Of a stretch of DNA of 6,005 nucleotides, positions 1 to 5,272 are shown piece after piece. The first letter of the stretch is position 1. Each line of letters starts with the position of its first letter. Made by a program: the position numbers and the translations under genes. The notes under the pieces are model-generated. The model saw only the letters and a program-made list of their open reading frames with translations. It ran no database searches and had not been told where the DNA came from. This DNA comes from Bacillota bacterium (GTDB taxonomy: Bacteria > Bacillota > Clostridia > Tissierellales > Sedimentibacteraceae): positions 1-6,005 of the forward strand of contig JAFACY010000223.1 of assembly GCA_023425285.1 (NCBI GenBank), written 5' to 3'.

Positions 1-1273
1 TTTCAAACCCCTCTATCAAATCAACAGTCTGATGAGTATCGCCTATCAATACCCCTCCGGACAAAATCCCATTAACAAAATACAGCTTCTTGTAATTATC
101 ACCATCCACAAAATCATACGTATCATATTTCTTTTCGGGATCTACTCCCACATCACCTATGGAAAATACCTTGATACCAAATGCATTGAGCGTAGTAGAC
201 GGAACGATATTTGAATATACGCTGCTGCCTCCGACCACATTGATTCCCGCTGTCTTTCCCTGCGCAACAGCCTCACTCCAGAGTGCATAATTTATACCGT
301 TAAATTCCGCACAGTCTCCGCAGGCATATATATCCTTAGCCGATGTTTCCATTTTTTCATTTACAACTATGGCTCTTTTAATTTCAATTTCACAGCCTTC
401 GGCAATTTTGCTGTTTGCCTTGACTCCGGTTGAAACTATAACAAGCTCAGCATCAATTACCTCTCCGTTGTCAAGAAGTATACCAGTTACACTTTCACCA
501 CCTATAATTTCTTTGGTTCCAACACCCTTTTTGAAGCTCACTCCGAAATTGTTCATGGTTTCTTCAAGTATTTTTGATGCGTCCATGTCGAGCTGTCTCG
601 GCAGAATTCTGTCGGCAACCTCAATAACGGTTACGTTAAGACCAAGCTTCTTAAGCTCATTTGCAGCCTCCAGACCAAGGATTCCTCCTCCGATAACAGC
701 GCCTGTCTTTTTACCCCTGGCATATTCCTTTATGTCTTTTCCATCCTTGACATATCTAAGCGTAAATAAACCCTTCTTTTCCTTACCCGGGAACGGCGGA
801 ACAAATACCTCAGCTCCGGTTGCAACTATTAATTTCGTATATTTCAATTCCTGTCCGTCGCTCAAAATAACCCTTTTGCCTTCGGTGTCAATTTTCTCAA
901 CCAATTTATTCAATAAAAGATTTACATTGTTCTCATTGAACCATGTATCATTCTTTATAGTCATAGATTCCACAGTAACATTGTCGTTTCCAAGCATCTT
1001 GGACAACTGCGGTCTGAAATAGCCCTTTACATCTTCCTTGGATATAATCGTCAAATCACTGTCCTTGTCTCTTTTTCTGATTTCAACAGCCGCATACATA
1101 CCTGCTCCGCTGGCACCGATTATGATTATATTTTCCTTTTTGTCGGCAGCTTCACCGATTGCTTCATCCTCTAATTTAACAAAATATTCGGGACCTACAC
1201 CACAAGCCGGACAGGTATCAGGAGCACTTTCCCCCTCCATGATTTCCCCGCAAATAGTACATTTCCATCTCAT
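1..1273 (-). CDS. Rubredoxin-like domain fused to NADH:rubredoxin oxidoreductase-like flavoprotein (3' end cut by window)
   Basis: The ATG at 1273-1271 follows GGGAGGA (1281-1287) by 7 bases, and 424 codons stay open to the window edge. Residues 5-24 hold CTIC and CPAC (Cys5, 8, 21, 24), a short iron or zinc ribbon like the C-terminal rubredoxin domain of rubrerythrin. From about residue 47 a two-dinucleotide flavoprotein begins. It has an FAD motif GASGAG at 53-58 (Ser in place of the second Gly), GYFRPQLSK near 84-92, an ATG motif at 151-153, an NAD(P) motif GGGILG at 195-200 with Glu218 ending the second strand (favouring NADH), and the FAD-ribose motif ACGD at 317-320. Residues after about 350 resemble the rubredoxin reductase C-terminal domain. 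By family, such enzymes pass electrons from NADH through FAD to rubredoxin, often feeding oxygen or peroxide reduction in anaerobes. The fused ribbon may act as the built-in acceptor (inference). It is cytosolic, with no signal peptide. Probably only a few tens of residues are missing. The exact substrate is not known. Confidence 0.93.
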   Translation of the reverse strand, partial: MRWKCTICGEIMEGESAPDTCPACGVGPEYFVKLEDEAIGEAADKKENIIIIGASGAGMYAAVEIRKRDKDSDLTIISKEDVKGYFRPQLSKMLGNDNVTVESMTIKNDTWFNENNVNLLLNKLVEKIDTEGKRVILSDGQELKYTKLIVATGAEVFVPPFPGKEKKGLFTLRYVKDGKDIKEYARGKKTGAVIGGGILGLEAANELKKLGLNVTVIEVADRILPRQLDMDASKILEETMNNFGVSFKKGVGTKEIIGGESVTGILLDNGEVIDAELVIVSTGVKANSKIAEGCEIEIKRAIVVNEKMETSAKDIYACGDCAEFNGINYALWSEAVAQGKTAGINVVGGSSVYSNIVPSTTLNAFGIKVFSIGDVGVDPEKKYDTYDFVDGDNYKKLYFVNGILSGGVLIGDTHQTVDLIEGFE

Positions 1274-1323
1274 ACACAATTCCTCCCAATTTATCATTCA
1301 TTTTGCATTAACCTGCACCTGAA

Positions 1324-1350
1324 ATTATACCCTTAATATATAAATCTAAA
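1324..1350 (-). promoter_or_regulatory. Candidate sigma-A promoter of the oxidoreductase gene
   Basis: On the minus strand a perfect -10 TATAAT (1324-1329) lies about 50 bases before the start codon. The best -35 at acceptable distance is TTTAGA (1345-1350), with a short 15-bp spacer. An alternative is TTAACA (1357-1362) with TATATT (1335-1340) at 16 bp. It lies between the terminator of the adhesin gene and the oxidoreductase, so the latter is probably transcribed on its own. Which pair is used cannot be settled by eye. Confidence 0.5.
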
Positions 1351-1356
1351 CCCGTG

Positions 1357-1373
1357 TGTTAATATTTTGTTAA
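1357..1373 (-). promoter_or_regulatory. Direct repeat TTAACA-N5-TTAACA upstream of the oxidoreductase
   Basis: Two identical hexamers (1368-1373 and 1357-1362 on the minus strand) repeat at exactly 11 bp, one helical turn, just upstream of the candidate promoter. Direct repeats of this hexamer type with 5-bp spacing are the known layout of PhoP-type response-regulator boxes in Bacillus. AT-rich chance remains possible, so regulator identity is inference only. Confidence 0.3.
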
Positions 1374-1384
1374 TCCCACACATT

Positions 1385-1413
1385 AAAAAACGGGGCTGTT
1401 GTTAAACCCCGTT
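1385..1413 (-). terminator. Intrinsic terminator of the vWA/LPXTG gene
   Basis: On the minus strand the stem AACGGGG / CCCCGTT (1407-1413 with 1389-1395) encloses an 11-base loop and is followed directly by a run of six T (1385-1390). It starts 17 bases after the stop codon of the adhesin gene and separates it from the oxidoreductase. On the plus strand no T-run follows, so it is one-directional. Confidence 0.88.
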
Positions 1414-1429
1414 ATTGTCATTCTGAGTG

Positions 1430-3949
1430 TTATTCAATTTTTATCCTTTTCTTTCTGAGTACCAGCCCTGCTGCTATAAGCAATGCTCCAAGCACGCTCA
1501 TGAGTCCGGCATTCATGAATTCACCGGTATCAGGTAATACTGTTGCCAAAGGAACAGGTTGTTCTTCAATTACTTCCGGCTGTTCATCAATAACATCAGG
1601 TATGTCTGCGGATGCAACAGTTCCTTCTCCCAACGGTACTTCGGGATCCGTAATCGGTACGATTACTTCGTCGTCATCATCTTCATCGTCGTCATCATCG
1701 TCGTCGTTATTTCCCGGATTGTTCGGTTGTTCAGGTTCTTCGGGCTGCTCAGGTTGTTCAGGTTCTTCGGGTTGTTCAGGTTCTTCAGGTTCTTCAGGCT
1801 GCTCGGGTTCTTCGGGCTCTTCAGGCTGCTCAGGTTCTTCGGGTTCTTCAGGTTGCTCGGGCTCTTCCGGCTCTTCAGGTTCTTCCGGTTCCTCATACGG
1901 TACCGTAACACTGTCAGGCGGTGATTCCACAACCTCAGGCACCTCAGCGTAAGCTACATTTGTAACAAATCCTGCTTCCACATCCTCCGGAGTCACTGTG
2001 TATACTGCGGTTGCGGTAAAACTTTCGCCCGGTCCTAAAATTCCCGGAGCACCGCTTACATCAATATCATCTATTTTATCATCAAATATCTCAAAGTATC
2101 CTTCAATTGGATCCTTACCTGTATTTTTTACAACATATGTGTAGGTTATAATCTCCCCTGTCTGAGAAAATTTTTCTTTGTCAGCGGTCTTTTCAATCTC
2201 TATGGATTTTGGCCATACAATTTTAACTTCAGGTATCGGGAAGAATTTCTTTGCATCTTCATCATTTATATTTGTGTACTCAACATATGTAGTCTTGTTG
2301 GTCGGATATAAAACATTGCTTAATGCATCCTCTGAAATTTCAACCACATATCTCATAGTTGCGGGACTTACTTCCGAAATGAATCCTAAATCCCAAATAA
2401 TTGTTTCGCTGTCTTCATCCCAGAATACCTCTCCCTTTGATACTTCAATCTGATCTATAATATCTGCCGGGTCAATTCCCAATATATCAAACATGTCTCC
2501 CATAGGGTCTGTGATAATAGCATTTGTTGCGGCATATGATATATTTCCTGCTATTTCATTGAATATAGCGGTTAAGTTTCCCGGAGTTGCTTCAAAGTCC
2601 TTGTAGGGACTTGCTATGTGTTCCAACGTCCATGGTCCGTCACCGGAAGACTGTAGATTGATTGTGTATACGGTCTGGTTAGGTCCCTTGAAGAATCCTG
2701 CTTCGGCAACGGCACTTGCGCCGTGTCTGTAGTAGTTTCTGTATCTGTCATTGTTTTGAGAACTACCGCCCTCTTCATATGAAGCATGAGCATCACTGCC
2801 GTTTCCTACAGTATCACCGTAATCAAATTCGCTTTCGGGAACTAATGATGTTGTTCTGTAGTATTTGCGCCCGGACGATGAAGTCTCCCAGTATTCAAGG
2901 AAGTTGTTAGGATTATCAATCCCAAAGCTATATGTAGCCTGGCCATCACCAAGGAGAACTATATTTCTTTCATCTGCCACGCTTACGGATAACAATACTG
3001 CCGCCTGTCTTATACCTGCCTGGATGTGAGTACCTCCGCTGGCACTCAGTGCATCGATTGCATCTATCAGATCCTGCTTATCTGCTGCCGTGAAAAACGG
3101 AGAAGACGGATTGTGAACCGTAACATTATTTGCAAATGAAACCATTGCAATTCTTGTGGTGTCGTTATCTTCAGTCAACAGAGAATTTACAAATTCTATA
3201 GCCGCTACCTTCGCTGCAGCAAGCTTACCGTTGTCACCCATGCTGCCTGATCTGTCAATTACAAGTACTATATCAGATGTTTTAATTCCGTCAATACCCG
3301 TAATAGTAAGCTCGATTTCCCATCTGTTAATTGTTCCCTCAACAGGTGTTGCCTTTTTATCAAGACTGAATGATCCAGGTCCCTGAGGGATATTTCCGAA
3401 TTCTCCTTCCTGTACCACAAGTGCCATTCTTCTGAGCATCATCGGTGTGGGTTGTATGAATGGTCCAAGCGAACCCTTAGGATAGAAAATTTTAGGTGAG
3501 CTTATGTACTCAGGTCCGTCCAGCCCGTCCAGGTTTTCAGAAATTTCAGGCTCTTCAATTTCTTCTATCAACTCAGGTACCTCTATCAGCTCCGGCTCCT
3601 CCATTATTTCAGGTTCTTCAATAAGTTCCGGTTCTTCTATAACCTCGGGCTCTTCTTCCACAACCTCCGGTTCCTCTATAGCTTCAGGCTCTTCTGCCTC
3701 TTCAAGCACTTCATTTTCATCTATATCTGCAGCCTCTTCGGCTTCTTCATCATTTTCCTCTATTATGTCCTCTTCTACAGGAGGATTTTCTTCGTCATCT
3801 AAATTCAAATCATCATGTTCCAAAAGCTCATCAATGAGCACAGCTTCTTCAACGGCTTCCGTCTCCATAGCCTTTGCGGGCAGTGAAGGCATCAGCATCA
3901 TAAGTACTACCAATATTGCCAAAAATCTTTTAATGTAATTGTGTTTCAT
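1430..3949 (-). CDS. Sortase-anchored vWA-domain surface protein (LPDTG), adhesin-like
   Basis: An 839-residue secreted protein; its ATG follows AAAGGAGGAA (3956-3965) by 6 bases. Residues 1-27 are a signal peptide (KR, a hydrophobic core, then AKA as likely cleavage site). Residues 30-140 are very acidic with EEPE-type repeats. A vWA domain spans about 224-475 with a complete metal site: DRSGS (Asp232, Ser234, Ser236), Thr307 in GGT and Asp335 in LLGDG. Residues 340-425 form a Gly/Tyr-rich insert in that domain, as in pilus-tip type adhesins. Residues about 475-580 form a beta-rich domain, and 581-685 resemble a DUF11/CARDB-like repeat (ITYTYVVKNTG). A PEEPEEPEQ stalk (686-742) and an Asp run (749-760) lead to LPDTG (805-809), a hydrophobic segment and the tail RKKRIKIE. 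Class: sortase substrate covalently joined to peptidoglycan. I see no cysteine in the whole protein. Ligand binding through the metal site is inferred from the family; the ligand is unknown. Expression is probably riboswitch-controlled from its leader. Confidence 0.95.
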   Translation of the reverse strand: MKHNYIKRFLAILVVLMMLMPSLPAKAMETEAVEEAVLIDELLEHDDLNLDDEENPPVEEDIIEENDEEAEEAADIDENEVLEEAEEPEAIEEPEVVEEEPEVIEEPELIEEPEIMEEPELIEVPELIEEIEEPEISENLDGLDGPEYISSPKIFYPKGSLGPFIQPTPMMLRRMALVVQEGEFGNIPQGPGSFSLDKKATPVEGTINRWEIELTITGIDGIKTSDIVLVIDRSGSMGDNGKLAAAKVAAIEFVNSLLTEDNDTTRIAMVSFANNVTVHNPSSPFFTAADKQDLIDAIDALSASGGTHIQAGIRQAAVLLSVSVADERNIVLLGDGQATYSFGIDNPNNFLEYWETSSSGRKYYRTTSLVPESEFDYGDTVGNGSDAHASYEEGGSSQNNDRYRNYYRHGASAVAEAGFFKGPNQTVYTINLQSSGDGPWTLEHIASPYKDFEATPGNLTAIFNEIAGNISYAATNAIITDPMGDMFDILGIDPADIIDQIEVSKGEVFWDEDSETIIWDLGFISEVSPATMRYVVEISEDALSNVLYPTNKTTYVEYTNINDEDAKKFFPIPEVKIVWPKSIEIEKTADKEKFSQTGEIITYTYVVKNTGKDPIEGYFEIFDDKIDDIDVSGAPGILGPGESFTATAVYTVTPEDVEAGFVTNVAYAEVPEVVESPPDSVTVPYEEPEEPEEPEEPEQPEEPEEPEQPEEPEEPEQPEEPEEPEQPEEPEQPEQPEEPEQPNNPGNNDDDDDDDEDDDDEVIVPITDPEVPLGEGTVASADIPDVIDEQPEVIEEQPVPLATVLPDTGEFMNAGLMSVLGALLIAAGLVLRKKRIKIE
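1667..1894 (-). repeat. PEEPEEPEQ stalk and Asp tract before the sorting signal
   Basis: Positions 1724-1894 code residues 686-742, near-perfect nine-residue units PEEPEEPEQ that turn into PEEPEQ six-residue units. Positions 1667-1705 then code seven Asp, one Glu, four Asp, one Glu. The position just before LPXTG is typical of a wall-spanning spacer. The DNA is a 9- and 27-base periodic sequence prone to length change by slippage. Ser-, Arg/Phe- and Lys-rich open frames on top of it are by-products of the periodicity. Confidence 0.9.
3539..3694 (-). repeat. N-terminal acidic Glu/Pro repeat tract in the adhesin
   Basis: This codes residues about 86-137, a run of short units built on EEPE plus two hydrophobic residues (EVI, ELI, EIM). 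The units are 6-8 residues long and vary in the hydrophobic pair. The region is probably extended and unstructured, directly behind the signal peptide. DNA units differ at synonymous sites, so they are not recent identical copies. Confidence 0.85.
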
Positions 3950-4010
3950 TTTTTGTTCCTCCTTTCATTAATTTTATAATTTAAATTTTTTTATTTTAAA
4001 AATGAGCAAA

Positions 4011-4034
4011 GCTGCAAAATATATATTTTGCAGC
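4011..4034 (-). terminator. 24-bp perfect palindrome after the riboswitch: likely expression-platform terminator
   Basis: The sequence reads GCTGCAAAATAT followed by its exact reverse complement, so the minus-strand RNA folds to a 10-bp stem with a 4-base loop. It is followed by TTTGCTCATTTTT, a broken T-run, so it would be a weak or conditional terminator. Its first two bases overlap the final GGC of the aptamer (4033-4035), so aptamer and hairpin should compete. Whether ligand turns expression on or off cannot be read by eye. Confidence 0.55.
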
Positions 4035-4108
4035 CGAACCGTCCTGGCATTACACTTTAGACTTCAAAGCTTTGCGTCCTTATCTTTTGATAAGTTTGCC
4101 CATTTATA
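4030..4108 (-). promoter_or_regulatory. Cyclic di-GMP-I (GEMM) type riboswitch aptamer in the adhesin leader
   Basis: On the minus strand, in order: GGGCAAAC (4094-4101), a perfect 6-bp stem CTTATC-AAAA-GATAAG (4079-4094), GGACGCAAAGC (4069-4079), GTCTAAAG (4055-4062), then ATGCCAGGACGGTTCGGC (4033-4050). GGCAAAC, GACGCAAAGC and the CUAA tetraloop-receptor piece in this order and spacing are the hallmark of the GEMM-I class. The G expected to contact c-di-GMP (G rather than the A of cGAMP variants) appears kept. Odd points: the stem loop is AAAA, not the usual GAAA, and the 3' part does not pair cleanly with GGGCAAAC as GUUGCC does in typical members. It may be a divergent or partly decayed member. 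It lies about 80 bases upstream of the adhesin start, so it should sense c-di-GMP and control that gene. Confidence 0.82.
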
Positions 4109-4120
4109 AAATTATTTGTG

Positions 4121-4149
4121 AGTATTTATTACCCACAAAGCATTGTTAA
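4121..4149 (-). promoter_or_regulatory. Candidate promoter of the riboswitch-adhesin transcript
   Basis: On the minus strand TTAACA (4144-4149) and AATACT (4121-4126) are 17 bp apart and would start RNA near 4113, just before the aptamer. The -10 matches only four of six bases, and the region is so AT-rich that other pairs are possible. Position relative to the aptamer is the main support. Confidence 0.3.
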
Positions 4150-4218
4150 TAAACAGCAATCTTTATTATTTTTAAAAATATTTTTGTAAATGTTATTAAA
4201 TGTTACATAGTAAAACAA

Positions 4219-4246
4219 ACAGATGCACATAATAACGTACATCTGT
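4219..4246. promoter_or_regulatory. Imperfect inverted repeat upstream of the toxin-antitoxin promoter
   Basis: Ten-base arms ACAGATGCAC (4219-4228) and GTACATCTGT (4237-4246), with one mismatch and an 8-bp centre, end one base before the -35 box. The right arm contains a GTAC core like those overlapping the -10. It is probably an accessory operator for the antitoxin or toxin-antitoxin complex, by analogy with autoregulated YefM/YoeB operons. Confidence 0.45.
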
Positions 4247-4247
4247 A

Positions 4248-4276
4248 TTGACAAAACTTAAAGCGTACCATATAAT
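4248..4276 (+). promoter_or_regulatory. Consensus sigma-A promoter of the toxin-antitoxin operon
   Basis: TTGACA (4248-4253), a 17-bp spacer, then TATAAT (4271-4276): a perfect match to the sigma-A consensus. RNA would start near 4283, giving a very short leader with AAGGAGGT (4283-4290) seven bases before the antitoxin ATG. Such a strong promoter fits an operon held down by autorepression. Confidence 0.93.
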
Positions 4277-4281
4277 GTACA
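4265..4281. promoter_or_regulatory. Autoregulatory operator overlapping the -10 box
   Basis: GTAC (4265-4268) and GTAC (4277-4280), the second within TGTACA (4276-4281), flank the TATA of the -10 as GTAC-N8-GTAC. The cores are 12 bp apart centre to centre. TGTACA is the known core of the Escherichia coli yefM-yoeB operator, and as I recall its two palindromes are also 12 bp apart. Binding here would block RNA polymerase directly. Confidence 0.65.
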
Positions 4282-4297
4282 CAAGGAGGTAATTAAA

Positions 4298-4537
4298 ATG
4301 ACAAACACAAATGCAACAAATTTCAGAAAAAATTTGTTTAACTATTTAGATATGGCTATAGAATTTAATGATGTTATAAATGTAAACACAAAAAAGGGTA
4401 ATGTTGTAGTAATCAGCGAAGATGATTATAACGGTCTTCTGGAAACTCTTTATCTTACTTCCATCCCCGGAATGAAGGAAAGACTTATAGAAGGAATAAA
4501 TGCAGAAGCTAAGGATTGTGTGGAATTCGAATGGTAG
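4298..4537 (+). CDS. yefM: YefM-type antitoxin (Phd/YefM family)
   Basis: A 79-residue protein. NATNFRKNLFNYLD at the N-terminus, GNVVVISEDDYN near 42-53 and ETLYLTSIPGM near 57-67 follow E. coli YefM closely (NATTARANL, GNAVLISEEDW, ETLYLLSIPGM). By family, the N-terminal half binds the operator as a dimer and the flexible acidic C-terminal tail wraps and blocks the YoeB toxin; free antitoxin is degraded by proteases. The length is normal (E. coli 83). It has a strong ribosome binding site. Its stop overlaps the toxin start (ATGGTAG), which ties translation of the two. The operon runs against both flanking surface-protein genes, so it is an independent cassette. Confidence 0.95.
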   Translation: MTNTNATNFRKNLFNYLDMAIEFNDVINVNTKKGNVVVISEDDYNGLLETLYLTSIPGMKERLIEGINAEAKDCVEFEW

Positions 4538-4803
4538 ACAATTATAAAATTGTTATGTTAAAGTCAGCAGAAAAAGACAAGGAAAAAATAAAGTCTATAC
4601 CTGCACTAAAGTCTAATACTGACAAACTGCTGGAAGTCATTAAAATCAATCCGTTTCAAAATCCTCCTCCCTATGAAAAACTACTCGGTAATTTAAACGG
4701 ATTATACTCCAGAAGAATCAACCGTCAGCACAGATTGGTTTACCGTGTCGTAGAAGAGGAAAAAACAGTAATAATAATAAGCATGTGGTCACACTATGAG
4801 TAA
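4531..4803 (+). CDS. yoeB: YoeB/Txe-type mRNA interferase toxin
   Basis: I chose the ATG at 4531, which overlaps the antitoxin stop, over the upstream TTG at 4516; it gives 90 residues and the usual YoeB N-terminus. The stretch PFQNPPPYEKL, LNGLYSRRIN, HRLVYRV and WSHYE matches the conserved half of YoeB. Glu49, Arg68, His88 and Tyr89 align by eye with E. coli YoeB Glu46, Arg65, His83 and Tyr84, so all catalytic residues appear present. By family it is a ribosome-dependent endoribonuclease that cuts mRNA at the A site and is held inactive by YefM. Its own ribosome binding site is weak, so translation is probably coupled to the antitoxin, keeping toxin below antitoxin. It appears intact. Module role (stress response, plasmid-like addiction or phage defence) cannot be told. 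Confidence 0.95.
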   Translation: MVDNYKIVMLKSAEKDKEKIKSIPALKSNTDKLLEVIKINPFQNPPPYEKLLGNLNGLYSRRINRQHRLVYRVVEEEKTVIIISMWSHYE

Positions 4804-4840
4804 TAACAAGGCTGAGCTTGCTCCGTCTTGTTATTTTTAT
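4802..4840 (+). terminator. Intrinsic terminator of the toxin-antitoxin operon
   Basis: AATAACAAG (4802-4810) pairs with CTTGTTATT (4827-4835), starting inside the toxin stop codon. Within the loop, GAG/CTC can extend the hairpin. On the plus strand TTTTTATTT follows. The inner part is related to the SLH-gene terminator on the other strand (see the repeat at 4817-4864). Confidence 0.8.
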
Positions 4841-4864
4841 TTGGTTATTTGATTACGGCAATAC
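4817..4864 (-). repeat. Degenerate copy of the SLH gene's 3' end and terminator
   Basis: On the minus strand this matches 5225-5272 at 37 of 48 positions with no gap (my count by eye). It covers a GTAT-GCCGTAA segment (last codons and stop), CAAATA, AATAAAAAT and the CGGAGC hairpin arm. After a 2-base gap the match continues into the hairpin's other arm. The T-run of the intact copy is broken here. The codons before the stop no longer resemble the SLH protein. It is probably the remnant of a second surface-protein gene end or a partial duplication. Confidence 0.7.
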
Positions 4865-5210
4865 TCTATATTCGTACTCCGATAACAGACTGTAACAATT
4901 GTCCTATTGATGAATATAATGACAGCACAATATTGCATTAATTAGGAATTTTATACGGAAAAGGTTAAAATGTATAAATTCATCAGATTCTATTCATTTC
5001 TTTAACAATTAATTCTTGAAAAAATACAGGGTTTTGATAAACAAATTGACAAACCTATTAAAAAAGTTTTTTTCAACAATCTAAATTGCATTGGAATTAT
5101 ACCATTTGTCAAAAACGAGAATCCTCCATAATAATTATACAATATTTACGTATAAATGTATAAACGTCACTTTCCGGTCCGGTTCAGAATCCTCTGTCAC
5201 TTCATCACAT
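4865..5210. other. Gene-free AT-rich spacer
   Basis: No convincing gene is seen in any frame. On the minus strand, 5112-5002 is a 36-codon frame (TTG start, GGAGG at 5123-5127, TATAAT at 5134-5139) that looks like a small basic/hydrophobic peptide but has no recognisable family. An inverted pair TTGACAAA (5046-5053) and TTTGTCAA (5105-5112) flanks 51 bp. The stretch may be decayed coding DNA between the two copies of the SLH gene end; I could not confirm that by translation. Confidence 0.5.
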
Positions 5211-5235
5211 AAAAAGACGGAGCTCTCGCTCCGCC
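5211..5235 (-). terminator. Intrinsic terminator of the SLH-protein gene
   Basis: On the minus strand GGCGGAGC-GAGA-GCTCCGTC forms an 8-bp stem (one G-U pair) with a stable GNRA tetraloop, followed at once by five T (5211-5215). It begins 25 bases after the stop codon. It is one-directional. Confidence 0.9.
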
Positions 5236-5272
5236 TCATAATTTTTATTATACTATTTGTTTACGGCCATAC
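5225..5272 (-). repeat. Intact copy of the duplicated gene-end/terminator segment
   Basis: Holds codons VWP, the stop and the first arm of the terminator hairpin of the SLH gene. It is the partner of 4817-4864, 408 bp away in the same orientation, with about 77% identity. Confidence 0.7.

Noticed and set aside
369..1322. Plus-strand open frames of 217 and 94 codons
   Set aside because: They are antisense to the rubredoxin-flavoprotein, which has clear motifs and a good ribosome binding site on the minus strand.
1667..1894. CRISPR-like direct repeats
   Set aside because: The repeats are contiguous, without spacers, and encode a Pro/Glu protein stalk.
1500..1952. Ser/Gly-rich plus-strand frame and Phe/Arg- or Asn/Lys-rich frames over the repeat
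   Set aside because: By-products of the periodic PEEPEEPEQ-coding DNA read in other frames.
3504..3938. Ser-rich plus-strand frame of 144 codons
   Set aside because: Antisense of the acidic N-terminal repeat of the adhesin; no ribosome binding site or family.
4516..4803. Toxin start at TTG 4516
   Set aside because: The ATG at 4531 overlapping the antitoxin stop gives the standard YoeB N-terminus and a typical coupled layout.
4970..5005. 11-codon ATG frame on the plus strand
   Set aside because: Too short, no ribosome binding site, AT-rich chance.
5046..5112. TTGACAAA/TTTGTCAA pair as transposon terminal repeats
   Set aside because: Only 8-bp arms enclosing 51 bp, with no transposase or target duplication seen.
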